Shown piece after piece: positions 16,683 through 25,515 of a DNA stretch of 64,000 nucleotides. A program made the position numbers and the translations under genes. The DNA is taken from positions 6,379,001-6,443,000 of the forward strand of contig NZ_CP007410.1 of NCBI RefSeq assembly GCF_000585995.1. Direction: 5' to 3'. The DNA comes from Pseudomonas brassicacearum. Its GTDB lineage: Bacteria; Pseudomonadota; Gammaproteobacteria; Pseudomonadales; Pseudomonadaceae. Numbering within the stretch: the stretch's first letter is position 1; the number at the start of each line of letters is the position of its first letter. Under the pieces are notes generated by a model that worked only from the letters and a program-made list of their open reading frames with translations, was not told the origin of the DNA and ran no database searches.

Positions 16683-17108
16683 TTATGCCCCGTCACCGTA
16701 CAAGGTGGCGAGGACTTTACGAGCACCACCATGATCACGGTGCTCGCCCAGATAGACACCTTGCCAGGTACCCAGCGCCAACCGTCCTGCCGTGACCGGC
16801 AGACTGAGCTGGCAACCCAGCACGCTGGCCTTGAAGTGCGCCGGGAGGTCGTCCAGGCCTTCGTCGTTGTGCTCATAATCGGCGGTTCCTTGTGGGATCA
16901 GCCGATTGAAAAATCGTTCGAAGTCTCGACGTACCGCCGGATCGGCGTTCTCGTTGATGGTCAACGAGGCCGAGGTATGCTGCAGCCACAGATGCAACAG
17001 ACCGACACGACACGCCTGGAGTTCAGGCAGGCCGGCGAGCAACTCGTCCGTTACCAGATGAAACCCCCGAGGCCTTGCCCGCAGGGTTATCAGCGTCTGT
17101 TGCCACAT
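16683..17108 (-). CDS. yjbQ: YjbQ family protein (UPF0047)
   Basis: A 141-residue YjbQ/UPF0047 protein, a small beta-rich trimeric fold for which weak thiamine-phosphate synthase activity is reported in E. coli. Visible family markers are [20 protein letters not shown], the acidic [17 protein letters not shown] and the C-terminal [16 protein letters not shown] with the putative metal-site residues. The start MWQQTLITL at 17108 is chosen because nine upstream in-frame codons do not resemble the family. The physiological role is uncertain. Confidence 0.88.
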   Translation of the reverse strand: MWQQTLITLRARPRGFHLVTDELLAGLPELQACRVGLLHLWLQHTSASLTINENADPAVRRDFERFFNRLIPQGTADYEHNDEGLDDLPAHFKASVLGCQLSLPVTAGRLALGTWQGVYLGEHRDHGGARKVLATLYGDGA

Positions 17109-17280
17109 ACAGATCTCCGCACGTTCGGCGCGCATTCTAGCGCGCTCTGGGAAAAAACAAAGGGCCTAATGCGCCTGCCTCCATGTAAGCCTTTGGCCGG
17201 AGAAAAACCGATGTCGCCTACACAACAAAAGGCGTCGGGAAAACGGGCACTCTCTGTGAGCACTGACAAATCCCAGACAA

Positions 17281-17309
17281 AAAAATGCCCGGCGAACCGG
17301 GCATTTTTT
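17281..17309. terminator. Terminator after amtB
   Basis: TGCCCGG (17286-17292) and CCGGGCA (17297-17303) with a CGAA tetraloop, A-run before and T-run after, giving U-tracts on both strands. It ends the glnK-amtB operon. Confidence 0.88.
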
Positions 17310-17320
17310 ATCGCGCGTGT

Positions 17321-18655
17321 TTACAGGTTGTAACCACGCTCGTTGTGCTGGGCCAGGTCCAGGCCCACGGCTTCTTCTTCCTCGGAGACACGCAGACCCA
17401 TGACGGCGTCCAGCACCTTGAGGATGATGAAGGTGACGATCGCGGTGTAGACCACCGTGAAAGCCACACCCTTGAATTGAATCCACACTTGCGCACCGAT
17501 ATCGGTCACGGTGCCGAAGCCACCCAGGGCCGGTGCTGCGAACACACCGGTCAGGATCGCGCCGAGGATACCGCCAATGCCATGCACGCCGAAGGCGTCC
17601 AGGGAATCGTCATAGCCGAGTTTGCGCTTGAGGGTGGTGGCGCAGAAGAAGCACACCACGCCTGCTGCCAGGCCGATGACCAGGGCGCCCATCGGGCCCA
17701 CGGTGCCGGCAGCCGGGGTAATCGCGACCAGACCCGCCACTACGCCCGAGGCAATGCCCAGTGCGCTTGGCTTGCCATGGGTGATCCACTCGGCAAACAT
17801 CCAGCCCAGCGCGGCAGCGGCGGTGGCAATCTGGGTGACCAGCATCGCCATGCCGGCGGTGCCGTTGGCGGCAACGGCGGAACCGGCGTTGAAGCCGAAC
17901 CAGCCGACCCACAGCATGGCGGCACCCATCAGGGTGTAACCCAGGTTATGCGGTGCCATTGGCGTGGTCGGGAAGCCTTTGCGCTTGCCCAGCACCAGGC
18001 ACGCCACCAGGCCGGCGATACCGGCGTTGATGTGCACCACGGTGCCGCCAGCAAAGTCCAGCACGCCCCAGTCCCACAGCAGGCCGCCGTTACCGGACCA
18101 GACCATGTGTGCAATCGGTGCATACACCAGGGTGAACCACACGCCCATGAAGACCAGCATGGCGGAGAACTTCATCCGCTCGGCAAACGCACCGACAATC
18201 AGCGCCGGGGTAATGATGGCGAATGTCATTTGGAAGGTGATGAACACCGCTTCAGGGAACAGCGCCGCCGGACCGGTCAGGCTGGACGGGGTAACGCCCG
18301 CCAGGAACGCTTTGCCCAGGCCACCCACGAAGGAATTGAAATTGACGACGCCCTGCTCCATGCCCGTGGTATCGAACGCGATGCTGTAGCCATAAATGAC
18401 CCACAGGACGCTGATAAGACCGGTAATGGCGAAGCACTGCATCATCACGGAAAGAAGGTTTTTCGACCGAACCATGCCGCCGTAGAACAGCGCCAGGCCG
18501 GGAATGGTCATGAACAGTACAAGAATCGTGGCAGTCAGCATCCAGGCGGTGTCGCCGGAGTTCAGGACTGGGGCCGCCGCTTCTTCTGCCATGGCCAGGC
18601 CAGGCATTGCGAAGGACAACAGGGCTCCTAGCCCTGCGAATTTACGCAGAGTCAT
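17321..18655 (-). CDS. amtB: Ammonium transporter AmtB
   Basis: AmtB is a trimeric inner-membrane channel for ammonium uptake. The 444-residue precursor has a signal peptide (MTLRKFAGLGALLSFAMPG, cut after AMA), then 11 expected membrane helices. The pore twin-histidine pair is visible in FAGGTVVHINAGIAGL and FGVHGIGGILGAI, and the family signature region is near DWGVLDFAGG. A good ribosome site (AGGAG) precedes the ATG. It lies 33 bases after glnK, the standard glnK-amtB pair, in which GlnK blocks the channel when nitrogen is plentiful. Confidence 0.97.
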   Translation of the reverse strand: MTLRKFAGLGALLSFAMPGLAMAEEAAAPVLNSGDTAWMLTATILVLFMTIPGLALFYGGMVRSKNLLSVMMQCFAITGLISVLWVIYGYSIAFDTTGMEQGVVNFNSFVGGLGKAFLAGVTPSSLTGPAALFPEAVFITFQMTFAIITPALIVGAFAERMKFSAMLVFMGVWFTLVYAPIAHMVWSGNGGLLWDWGVLDFAGGTVVHINAGIAGLVACLVLGKRKGFPTTPMAPHNLGYTLMGAAMLWVGWFGFNAGSAVAANGTAGMAMLVTQIATAAAALGWMFAEWITHGKPSALGIASGVVAGLVAITPAAGTVGPMGALVIGLAAGVVCFFCATTLKRKLGYDDSLDAFGVHGIGGILGAILTGVFAAPALGGFGTVTDIGAQVWIQFKGVAFTVVYTAIVTFIILKVLDAVMGLRVSEEEEAVGLDLAQHNERGYNL

Positions 18656-18688
18656 ATTGTTTTCTCCTGGGGCGTTGGGTTTGGCGGC

Positions 18689-19318
<630 letters not shown>

Positions 19319-19386
19319 TTACGCACAACAACAGTGCGACGACGCCCGACCTTGTGCGCGAAAAGCGTGCATCCCTTGCTTGCGAA

Positions 19387-19413
19387 TTGACTATAGACAC
19401 TGCGTGATACACT
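19387..19413 (+). promoter_or_regulatory. Putative sigma-70 promoter of ubiK
   Basis: TTGACT (19387-19392) and TACACT (19408-19413) are separated by 15 bases, with a TG one base before the -10 (extended -10). It lies 29 bases before the ubiK ATG. The remaining part of the 414-base glnK-ubiK gap shows no gene. Confidence 0.35.
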
Positions 19414-19441
19414 GCCCGTCATTGTTTTCAGGACACCTGCC

Positions 19442-19702
19442 ATGCTTGCGCCCAAAGACCTCCTCGACGCCCTGAGCGGCCATGCTTCCCGCCTCTTGAG
19501 CGGCGACACCCCACTGCCCAAAAGCGAAATCGAAAGCCAGTTCAAGGCCCTGCTGCAAAGCGGATTCAGCAAGCTGGACCTGGTGAGTCGGGAAGAATTC
19601 GATAGCCAGATGGTCGTGCTGGCCCGAACCCGGGCACGGCTCGAGAGTTTGGAAACCAAGGTCGCGGAGCTGGAAGCGCGACTGGCTCCAGCACAGGAAT
19701 AA
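19442..19702 (+). CDS. ubiK: Ubiquinone biosynthesis accessory factor UbiK
   Basis: An 86-residue protein of the BMFP/UbiK (YqiC) family. UbiK partners UbiJ in the soluble complex that completes aerobic ubiquinone synthesis and also binds membranes. The N-terminus (MLAPKDLLDALSGHASRLL) forms an amphipathic helix; the C-terminal part (FDSQMVVLARTRARLESLE onward) is a predicted coiled coil with heptad leucines, the trimerisation element. Its start is standard for the family. It faces the histidine kinase gene in a convergent arrangement, with only 17 bases between the stops. Confidence 0.9.
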   Translation: MLAPKDLLDALSGHASRLLSGDTPLPKSEIESQFKALLQSGFSKLDLVSREEFDSQMVVLARTRARLESLETKVAELEARLAPAQE

Positions 19703-19719
19703 GCCGCCCACCCGGCGAC

Positions 19720-20997
19720 TCAACCACTCGCTGCCCCCAGGGGTTGGCTCGGTGCCGACGCGAGCGGCAGCTCCAGGGTAAAGAGCGCCCCCTTACCCGG
19801 CCCCGCGCTCTGCGCCGTCAGATCGCCGCCCATCTCGTGCGCGGCCAAAATGCAGCTGTGCAGGCCGAAACCGTGGCCGTTGGCGCGCGTGGTGAAGCCG
19901 TGCTCGAACACCCGCGCAAGATTGTCCGTCGAAATCCCCTCGCCGTTATCCTCGACCTCAATCCGCACACGCTTATCGTCAATGGCTTTCAGGCGCAGGG
20001 TAATTCGCGACGGTCGATCCGCGACCGAACCCAACGCCTGCTTGGCGTTGTTGATCAGATTGACCAGGATCTGCAGCACTTTGTGCTTATCCAGCGGCAT
20101 CGTCGCAATATCGCTGAACTCCTTGACCAGCGTGACCTGGTGGCGCGCCAGGGACACGTCGCAGATGCGCACCACATCCTCGAGCAACTCTCGCAGCGAG
20201 CCCGGCTCCAGCACGCTGGAGTTGCCGGCATAGGACTGCTGGGTGGCGACGATTTCCTTGATATGGTCGATGCTCCTGGTCAACTTCGCCAACTCGCTGA
20301 TCATGCTCTGCTGCTCGGCTGCCAGCGCCTCGGCCAGCTTGTCCAGATAGTCCGGCAGGACGCGGCCTTTCGGGTCGCTGCTGATGAAATCACCGAGGTC
20401 ATCGGGGTGCTCCTTCATCAGCTGGACGACCTTGGCGACCCCCGGCCTTTTGGATGTGTGCACCTTCTCGTACAGAACCTGGGCTGAGACATTGACGCTA
20501 TTGAGCACATTGCCCACGTTATGCAGCACGTTGGTGGCAATTTCCGCCATGCCCGCCCGGCGCGCGGTGGTGACCAGCTCGGCCTGCGCCTCTCGCAGCT
20601 CGTCGTTGACCTTGGCCAGTTGCTGCGGGCTGGGGATTTTCAGGGCCGCCGGCACCAGCCGGACCAGCAGGATGGCGGTAATCACCGACGCTATCGCCGT
20701 GATCACCTTGACCAGCGCCGACAGCCAGTAATAGGGCTGCCAGATGGTCAGGATCTCCATCACATGACTGGTTCCGCAGGCCAGGATAAACACGCCAAAG
20801 GCTGCCAGCATCCAGTCAAAAGGCACGTCCTTGCGCTTGTGGATAAAGTAGATAAGGGTAAAGGGAATGGTGACGTAGGAGAGGGTGATCAAGCCATCGG
20901 CAATGACATTAGTCCACAGCAGATCAGGGCGCCACATGTAGCAATGCCCGTGGGGCATGAATCGGTTATCGGTTAACAGAGCCAGCAGATCGCTCAT
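19720..20997 (-). CDS. Sensor histidine kinase with ethylene-receptor-like membrane domain
   Basis: A 425-residue membrane histidine kinase. Its N-terminal ~115 residues contain three membrane helices that match the plant ETR1 ethylene-binding domain: IADGLITLSYVTIPFTLIYF corresponds to ETR1 helix I with its Asp, Tyr, Ile and Pro, and VFILACGTSHVMEILTIW matches helix II with the Cys and His four residues apart that bind copper. A linker coiled coil follows, then an H-box LHNVGNVLNS, and the ATPase domain with NLINNAKQAL (N box), VEDNGEGIS (G1) and GHGFGLHS (G2). No receiver domain is attached and no partner regulator is adjacent. The ATG at 20997 is preferred over a GTG two codons upstream because GGAGG is then 8 bases away. 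Ethylene binding is inference. Confidence 0.85.
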   Translation of the reverse strand: MSDLLALLTDNRFMPHGHCYMWRPDLLWTNVIADGLITLSYVTIPFTLIYFIHKRKDVPFDWMLAAFGVFILACGTSHVMEILTIWQPYYWLSALVKVITAIASVITAILLVRLVPAALKIPSPQQLAKVNDELREAQAELVTTARRAGMAEIATNVLHNVGNVLNSVNVSAQVLYEKVHTSKRPGVAKVVQLMKEHPDDLGDFISSDPKGRVLPDYLDKLAEALAAEQQSMISELAKLTRSIDHIKEIVATQQSYAGNSSVLEPGSLRELLEDVVRICDVSLARHQVTLVKEFSDIATMPLDKHKVLQILVNLINNAKQALGSVADRPSRITLRLKAIDDKRVRIEVEDNGEGISTDNLARVFEHGFTTRANGHGFGLHSCILAAHEMGGDLTAQSAGPGKGALFTLELPLASAPSQPLGAASG

Positions 20998-21457
20998 GGC
21001 CACGTCCTCCCTGCGCCATTGATGCCGCCAAGTGCCGATGGGGCAAATCGCAGTCTAGCAGAGGCCGTCGTGCTCATTTGCGGGCGGTACATGAAGGCCA
21101 ATCCCTATGCCACAGCAGCAACATTTGATCCCCTGCCTTCACACCCTCATGAAAAGGCGACAAACCGTTAGCCCGACCAATCGATATTATGCATTTATGC
21201 TTGAGTGCATAACTGTTTCTTGTACAGTGTCCTCGTCGAACAGGCCTAATCGACTTACGAACAAACGATGACCTCTTCATGACGAGCGAGAGGACGGGAA
21301 ACACCAAAGCAATCATATCCCCTCACGGAACATGTTCATTCGAAACAGTGTCCAGCCCAGTATCGATGACGAGTCGTTGTTTATACATAGCATGTAAGAC
21401 CAGATGTAATAGCAGACTATTAATATCATGGATTATCATAAACAAATGGAGCTTTAA
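20998..21457. other. AT-rich gap before the pyocin remnant, with an SOS-box-like site
   Basis: No supported gene is seen in these ~460 bases. The DNA becomes clearly AT-richer after about 21070, unlike its neighbours. At 21213-21227 lies CTGTTTCTTGTACAG, an inverted repeat (CTGT-N7-ACAG) one base shorter than the LexA consensus CTGT-N8-ACAG. Bacteriocin genes are usually SOS-controlled, so this may be a decayed LexA box, about 230 bases before the remnant start. Confidence 0.35.
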
Positions 21458-21831
21458 ATGAGCAACGGAATAACTTTACCGCCTATTATTATCACCCCTG
21501 ATTACCTCTTACCCAAGCCACCTGTGTTGCCTCCTACCTATACTGGAAAACCGCTACCGTGGAATGGGAAAATTATCGCGCTCACCAGCCTGGACAATTT
21601 TTTCAGCCAAAAAAACATCAGGAGTGACCGTTACACAATGACAGTGGTTACCATAGTTTCGGCCCACCGAAGCGTTGAGCAATCTTATCTGGCCTACCAT
21701 CAGAACACGTCGGCGGCAAAGTGAAGTTTGAACTCCACCATGTTACTTTCCTAAAAAACAATGGTGCCCTTTACGACATTGACAGTATTCGCGTAGTTAC
21801 GCCAAAACAACATACTGCTCTGCACAAATAA
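21458..21831 (+). pseudogene. Remnant of an S-type pyocin/colicin HNH DNase gene
   Basis: A broken bacteriocin gene. An 88-codon frame with a good ribosome site (GGAG) opens MSNGITLPPIIITPDYLLPK, a proline-rich start like that of S-type pyocins, and stops at 21724. In another frame, 21679-21831 encodes 50 residues that are clearly the C-terminal end of a colicin-E9/pyocin-type HNH nuclease: SEHVGGKVKFELHHV, then LYDIDSIRVVTPKQHTALHK to a proper stop. The HH pair and the final His residues of the HNH motif are kept. The translocation, receptor-binding and most of the catalytic domain are missing, so no toxin can be made. The immunity gene follows at once. The N-terminal assignment is less sure than the HNH end. 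Confidence 0.8.
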
Positions 21832-21852
21832 ATCCTGGAGAATAAAATTAAT

Positions 21853-22107
21853 TTGAAGAACAAGTTTGAAGAATACACCGAAACCGAATTCCTTGAGATT
21901 CTCAATAAAATTTGGGCTGGAGACGTGTCTACAGAGGAAGAGCACGACAAGCTTATTGAGCACTTTTCAAAAATCACGGAGCATCCTCAGGGTAATGGAT
22001 TGATTTTCTATCCAGAAGCCGGCGTCGAGGATAGTCCGGAAGGCATTTTGAAGGTCGTCAAGGAATGGCGAGCTGCCAACGGCAGAACGGGCTTTAAGCA
22101 GTCCTGA
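21853..22107 (+). CDS. Colicin/S-type pyocin DNase immunity protein
   Basis: An Im2/Im9-type immunity protein of 84 residues that would bind and block an HNH DNase bacteriocin in the cytoplasm. Family marks run in order: FEEYTETEFLEIL (helix I), ITEHPQGNGLIFYPEAG (helix III and loop) and SPEGILKVVKEWRAANGRTG. Relative to Im9, the contact pair Tyr54-Tyr55 reads Phe-Tyr, and Asp51 is replaced by Gly. There is no ATG. TTG at 21853 is possible, but GGAG (21837-21840) is 12 bases away. ATT at 21847, six bases from GGAG, would give MNLKNKFEEYTE, closer to known N-termini. The gene is complete although its toxin is broken, and its GC is low (one 60-base line is about 28%). Confidence 0.88.
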   Translation: MKNKFEEYTETEFLEILNKIWAGDVSTEEEHDKLIEHFSKITEHPQGNGLIFYPEAGVEDSPEGILKVVKEWRAANGRTGFKQS

Positions 22108-22120
22108 CAGTAAGAACCCC

Positions 22121-22155
22121 TCAGCCACCAAATTATAGGGTGGCTGATTTTATTT
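22121..22155 (+). terminator. Terminator after the immunity gene
   Basis: TCAGCCACC (22121-22129) pairs with GGTGGCTGA (22139-22147), and TTTTATTT follows. The following ~260 bases up to comM show no supported gene. Confidence 0.85.
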
Positions 22156-22413
22156 CCCTGAGTGCGCCCCGCTCTCAGCGAGTAGTAACGTGGCCGATGT
22201 GATGCATCGACGATCACTAACAAAAAACGCCACCCCGATAGCCAACAGATTAAAAAGGAGGATGTGACACGCCAAGTGAACAATTATGTTGTGCAAACTA
22301 TCCGAAACATCCTGCCAAAATTCCCTTCTCAATCTTCGCGCCTTAACCCTTTTCCCACGACTAACCTTCAAGAACCGCAGGATGCGGCTCCCTATTCACT
22401 CAAGGAACGATGC

Positions 22414-23907
22414 ATGTCGCTTGCCATTATCCATAGCCGCGCCCAGGTGGGGGTGGAGGCTCCTGCCGTTACTGTTGAAGTCCACCTGGCCAATGGCTTG
22501 CCGTCGCTGACGATGGTCGGCTTGCCGGAGGCGGCAGTGAAGGAAAGCAAGGATCGGGTGCGCAGCGCGATCATCAATTCGGGGCTGAATTTCCCGGCCA
22601 GGCGCATCACCTTGAACCTGGCGCCGGCGGATCTGCCGAAGGACGGCGGGCGGTTTGACCTGGCCATTGCGTTGGGGATCCTGGCCGCCAGCGTCCAGGT
22701 GCCCACCTTGACCCTGGACGATGTGGAGTGCCTCGGCGAGTTGGCGCTATCCGGCGCCGTGCGACCGGTACGCGGGGTATTACCCGCCGCGCTGGCGGCG
22801 CGCAAGGCCGGGCGCACGCTGGTGGTGCCCTGGGCAAATGCCGAGGAAGCCTGCCTGGCGTCGGGACTGAAGGTGATTGCCGTGAATCATCTGCTCGAAG
22901 CAGTGGCTCATTTGAATGGCCACACCCCGATCGACGCTTTTGTTTCCAATGGGCTGCTTTCGGCCAGCAAGCCCTACCCCGACCTGAGTGAAGTACAGGG
23001 CCAGACTGGGGCCAAGCGCGCACTGCTGATCGCCGCTGCGGGGGCGCATAACCTGTTATTCAGCGGACCACCGGGCACCGGCAAGACATTGCTGGCGAGC
23101 CGTTTGCCAGGACTGCTGCCGCCGTTGGCGGAAAATGAGGCGCTGGAGGTGGCGGCCATTCAGTCAGTCGCCAGTTGTGTACCGTTGAGCCATTGGCCGC
23201 AACGTCCGTTTCGCCAGCCACACCACTCGGCTTCCGGCCCGGCACTGGTGGGTGGTGGATCAAAACCGCAACCCGGGGAAATCACCCTCGCCCACCATGG
23301 CGTGCTGTTTCTGGATGAACTGCCGGAGTTTGACCGCAAGGTACTGGAGGTCCTGAGGGAGCCGTTGGAGTCGGGTCACATCGTGGTTTCTCGCGCCCGT
23401 GACCGTGTACGCTTTCCGGCACGCTTCCAATTGGTGGCGGCGATGAATCCCTGTCCCTGTGGATATCTTGGCGAGCCCAGCGGCCGTTGCTCGTGTACAC
23501 CCGACATGGTGCAGCGCTACCGCAATAAACTCTCCGGCCCCCTGCTAGACCGCATCGACCTGCACCTGACCGTCGCCCGGGAGGCCACGGCGTTGAATCC
23601 CAGGAGCGAACCCGGTGACAACACGGCCACCGTCGCCGAGCAGGTGGCCGAAGCCCGGGAACGCCAGCAAAAACGCCAGGGCTGTGCCAACGCTTTCCTG
23701 GAGCTGCCGGGTTTGCGTCGGTACTGCAAGTTATCCACAACCGATGAAACGTGGCTGGAAACTGCTTGCGAACGGCTCACCTTGTCACTGCGAGCGGCCC
23801 ACCGCCTGCTCAAGGTTGCCCGTACGCTGGCGGACCTTGAGCGGGCAGATCGAATCAGTCGGGACCACCTGGCCGAAGCGCTGCAGTATCGGCCCGCCAC
23901 GTCTTGA
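22414..23907 (+). CDS. comM: ComM/YifB family Mg-chelatase-like AAA+ ATPase
   Basis: ComM is a hexameric helicase that promotes branch migration during natural transformation. The 497-residue protein has an N-terminal Lon-protease-like domain (MSLAIIHSRAQVGVEAPAV; GLPEAAVKESKDRVRSAI), an AAA+ core with Walker A FSGPPGTGKT near residue 215 and Walker B VLFLDELPEF, a zinc-like CPCGYLGEPSGRCSC cluster, and a C-terminal Mg-chelatase helical domain ending in the sensor-2 region. The ATG at 22414 has AAGGAA before it. The frame is open to a GTG at 22264, but that extension is not like the family and borders the pyocin scar. Confidence 0.93.
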   Translation: MSLAIIHSRAQVGVEAPAVTVEVHLANGLPSLTMVGLPEAAVKESKDRVRSAIINSGLNFPARRITLNLAPADLPKDGGRFDLAIALGILAASVQVPTLTLDDVECLGELALSGAVRPVRGVLPAALAARKAGRTLVVPWANAEEACLASGLKVIAVNHLLEAVAHLNGHTPIDAFVSNGLLSASKPYPDLSEVQGQTGAKRALLIAAAGAHNLLFSGPPGTGKTLLASRLPGLLPPLAENEALEVAAIQSVASCVPLSHWPQRPFRQPHHSASGPALVGGGSKPQPGEITLAHHGVLFLDELPEFDRKVLEVLREPLESGHIVVSRARDRVRFPARFQLVAAMNPCPCGYLGEPSGRCSCTPDMVQRYRNKLSGPLLDRIDLHLTVAREATALNPRSEPGDNTATVAEQVAEARERQQKRQGCANAFLELPGLRRYCKLSTTDETWLETACERLTLSLRAAHRLLKVARTLADLERADRISRDHLAEALQYRPATS

Positions 23908-23913
23908 ACTGCG

Positions 23914-25128
23914 TCATGGCTTGCTCAGGTCAACCAGCGGCGTTTCCCGCACCTCGGTTTTTTGACCGTTCTGGATGGCGTCGATGCGCTTGAGCGCTTT
24001 ATCCACAGCGCCTTTGTCCGCCAACAGGCTGTAGTGAATCTGGAATTGCTTGTGCTCTTTCGGTCCGATCGTGGGCACCAAGCCCAGTGGCCGCTGATAC
24101 CGGCGGTTATAGGAAAAACTGGTGCCTGGTTCCAACCCGGTCACGTAGCCCTGGCCTTGCGTATCGGTGTTTTTCCACAGGGAGAACACTGGAAGCGTAC
24201 CGGTGTTGAAACCTACCGACACACCAAGGCTACCGGCCTTGTTGTGCAGGACCGTGAGCGTATCGCCCTTGGCGTCAGCGTAGGGCACGACGTTATAAAC
24301 GGTTTCGTCGTAATCCTTGGTCGGGGCCCGGTAAGTTTGCCAATCCGGCAAATCGCCCTTGGCCTTGTCGTTGAACGGCGAGACCTGCTTGACCGGCGCC
24401 ACGAAACGCGCGCCCTGCTCCAGGAAAGGTGTGCTGAAGTTGCTGTGATAGAGCGCCTGGTATTCCTTCGGATAATCGCCGTTGTTGGTCAACGTGTCGC
24501 TGAGGGCGAACGTCACGCTACCCGGCTCGGTAACCAGTTCGGTCTGCACCGAGAAGTCGACCTTCTTGAAGGCCTGTTCCTTCAACTCGCCTTTCAGGGT
24601 GATGGCGTATGGAGGCTTTTCATCGATGTGCACGGTGACCTTGTTGGCCGGGATGTTGGCCGCACGACCATGCAGGGTCAGCAGTTCACCGTTGTCCATG
24701 CCGGGATGGCCGACCCATTCGTAACCACAGCGGGTCACCAATTCATTGAAACCTTCAAGCCAACCCAACCCACCGCGGCCATTGAGTTCGATGAACGCCG
24801 GATTGACCACTTCCTTGACCGGCGAATCCCAGCCCATGCGCACATTCCCGACCGACGCCTGCAGCACATTCATGCCACGGGTCGGGACGACCGAAAGCTT
24901 CATGGCGCCGTTGTCGATATCAACGATGCTGACGCCTTCTTGCCGGCCACCGTGCAGGGTGCGCAACGTCACGGAAAAGGGTTTGTCGGTTTTCACGCCG
25001 AGCTGCTGACTGGTGATTTGCCACGGCTGAGCCGCTTTATCGGTATCGAGCAGGACATAATCCCAAGCCATGGCATGGGAGGCAGCGCCCAGGGCGCTAA
25101 GGGCAACGAGGAGTTTGAGCGAAGTCAT
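23914..25128 (-). CDS. Secreted DUF4432 aldose-epimerase-like protein
   Basis: A 404-residue protein with a clear signal peptide (MTSLKLLVALSALGAASHAMA), so probably periplasmic. The mature part belongs to DUF4432, a galactose-mutarotase-like beta-sandwich: SIVDIDNGAMKLSVVPTRGM, TRCGYEWVGHPGMDNGEL with a conserved His, LHGRAANIPA, and the late GLEPGTSFSYNRRYQRPLG. Family members are annotated as aldose 1-epimerase-like; the sugar is unknown. The second ATG (25128) is preferred, since AAAGG is then about 8 bases away. It converges on comM with a 6-base gap. Confidence 0.85.
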   Translation of the reverse strand: MTSLKLLVALSALGAASHAMAWDYVLLDTDKAAQPWQITSQQLGVKTDKPFSVTLRTLHGGRQEGVSIVDIDNGAMKLSVVPTRGMNVLQASVGNVRMGWDSPVKEVVNPAFIELNGRGGLGWLEGFNELVTRCGYEWVGHPGMDNGELLTLHGRAANIPANKVTVHIDEKPPYAITLKGELKEQAFKKVDFSVQTELVTEPGSVTFALSDTLTNNGDYPKEYQALYHSNFSTPFLEQGARFVAPVKQVSPFNDKAKGDLPDWQTYRAPTKDYDETVYNVVPYADAKGDTLTVLHNKAGSLGVSVGFNTGTLPVFSLWKNTDTQGQGYVTGLEPGTSFSYNRRYQRPLGLVPTIGPKEHKQFQIHYSLLADKGAVDKALKRIDAIQNGQKTEVRETPLVDLSKP

Positions 25129-25301
25129 GGACATGGCCTTTTATTGGAGTTGTGCGGTTTTTATAGACTTGAAGAAACGTTTCAGCAAGCCTAAAAACAG
25201 CAATTTCCGTAAAAAAGGAAGAATCGTAGGCAGGGACTTTGCGAGAGCGGGCTCGTGAAAGCGATGGGTCAGTGGGTGAAGAAGTTGGCCGTGCCGGCGC
25301 C

Positions 25302-25463
25302 TTCGCGAGCAAGCTCGCTCCCACAGGGATTTTGAGTGACCGCCGAATGCGCGAATACCCGGGGGCAAGCACTGTGGGAGCGGGCTTGCTCGCGAAAGCA
25401 CCGGATCAGTTGCGATGAGGTTGGCAGTAAGATTGCCTTCGCGGGCAAGCCCGCTCCCACAGG
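25302..25463. repeat. Triple REP cluster (family A)
   Basis: Three family A copies lie in one gap. One at 25302-25326 reads CGCGAGCAAGCTCGCTCCCA and stands alone. Two form a standard inverted pair, 25373-25396 (TGTGGGAGCGGGCTTGCTCG) and 25438-25463 (GCGGGCAAGCCCGCTCCCAC). The single copy uses the GAGC/GCTC core, and the pair uses the GGGC/GCCC variants. They fill most of the 387-base gap between the DUF4432 gene and the chemoreceptor. Confidence 0.87.
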
Positions 25464-25515
25464 GTTATCCGGTGGTTGCGAGCTTGATGTTCACCGCCAA
25501 ACTGGGTGCAGTGCC

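Noticed and set aside
21279..21461. Short 60-codon frame before the pyocin remnant
   Set aside because: No ribosome site and no recognisable sequence; it overlaps the start of the better-supported remnant.
22264..22413. Upstream extension of comM from a GTG
   Set aside because: The extra 50 residues do not resemble ComM; AGGAGG is only two bases from that GTG; and the ATG at 22414 has a correctly spaced ribosome site.
25302..25463. Possible CRISPR array from repeated GCTTGCTCGC units
   Set aside because: Copies alternate in orientation, have unequal spacing, and recur as pairs all over the window, which is REP behaviour.
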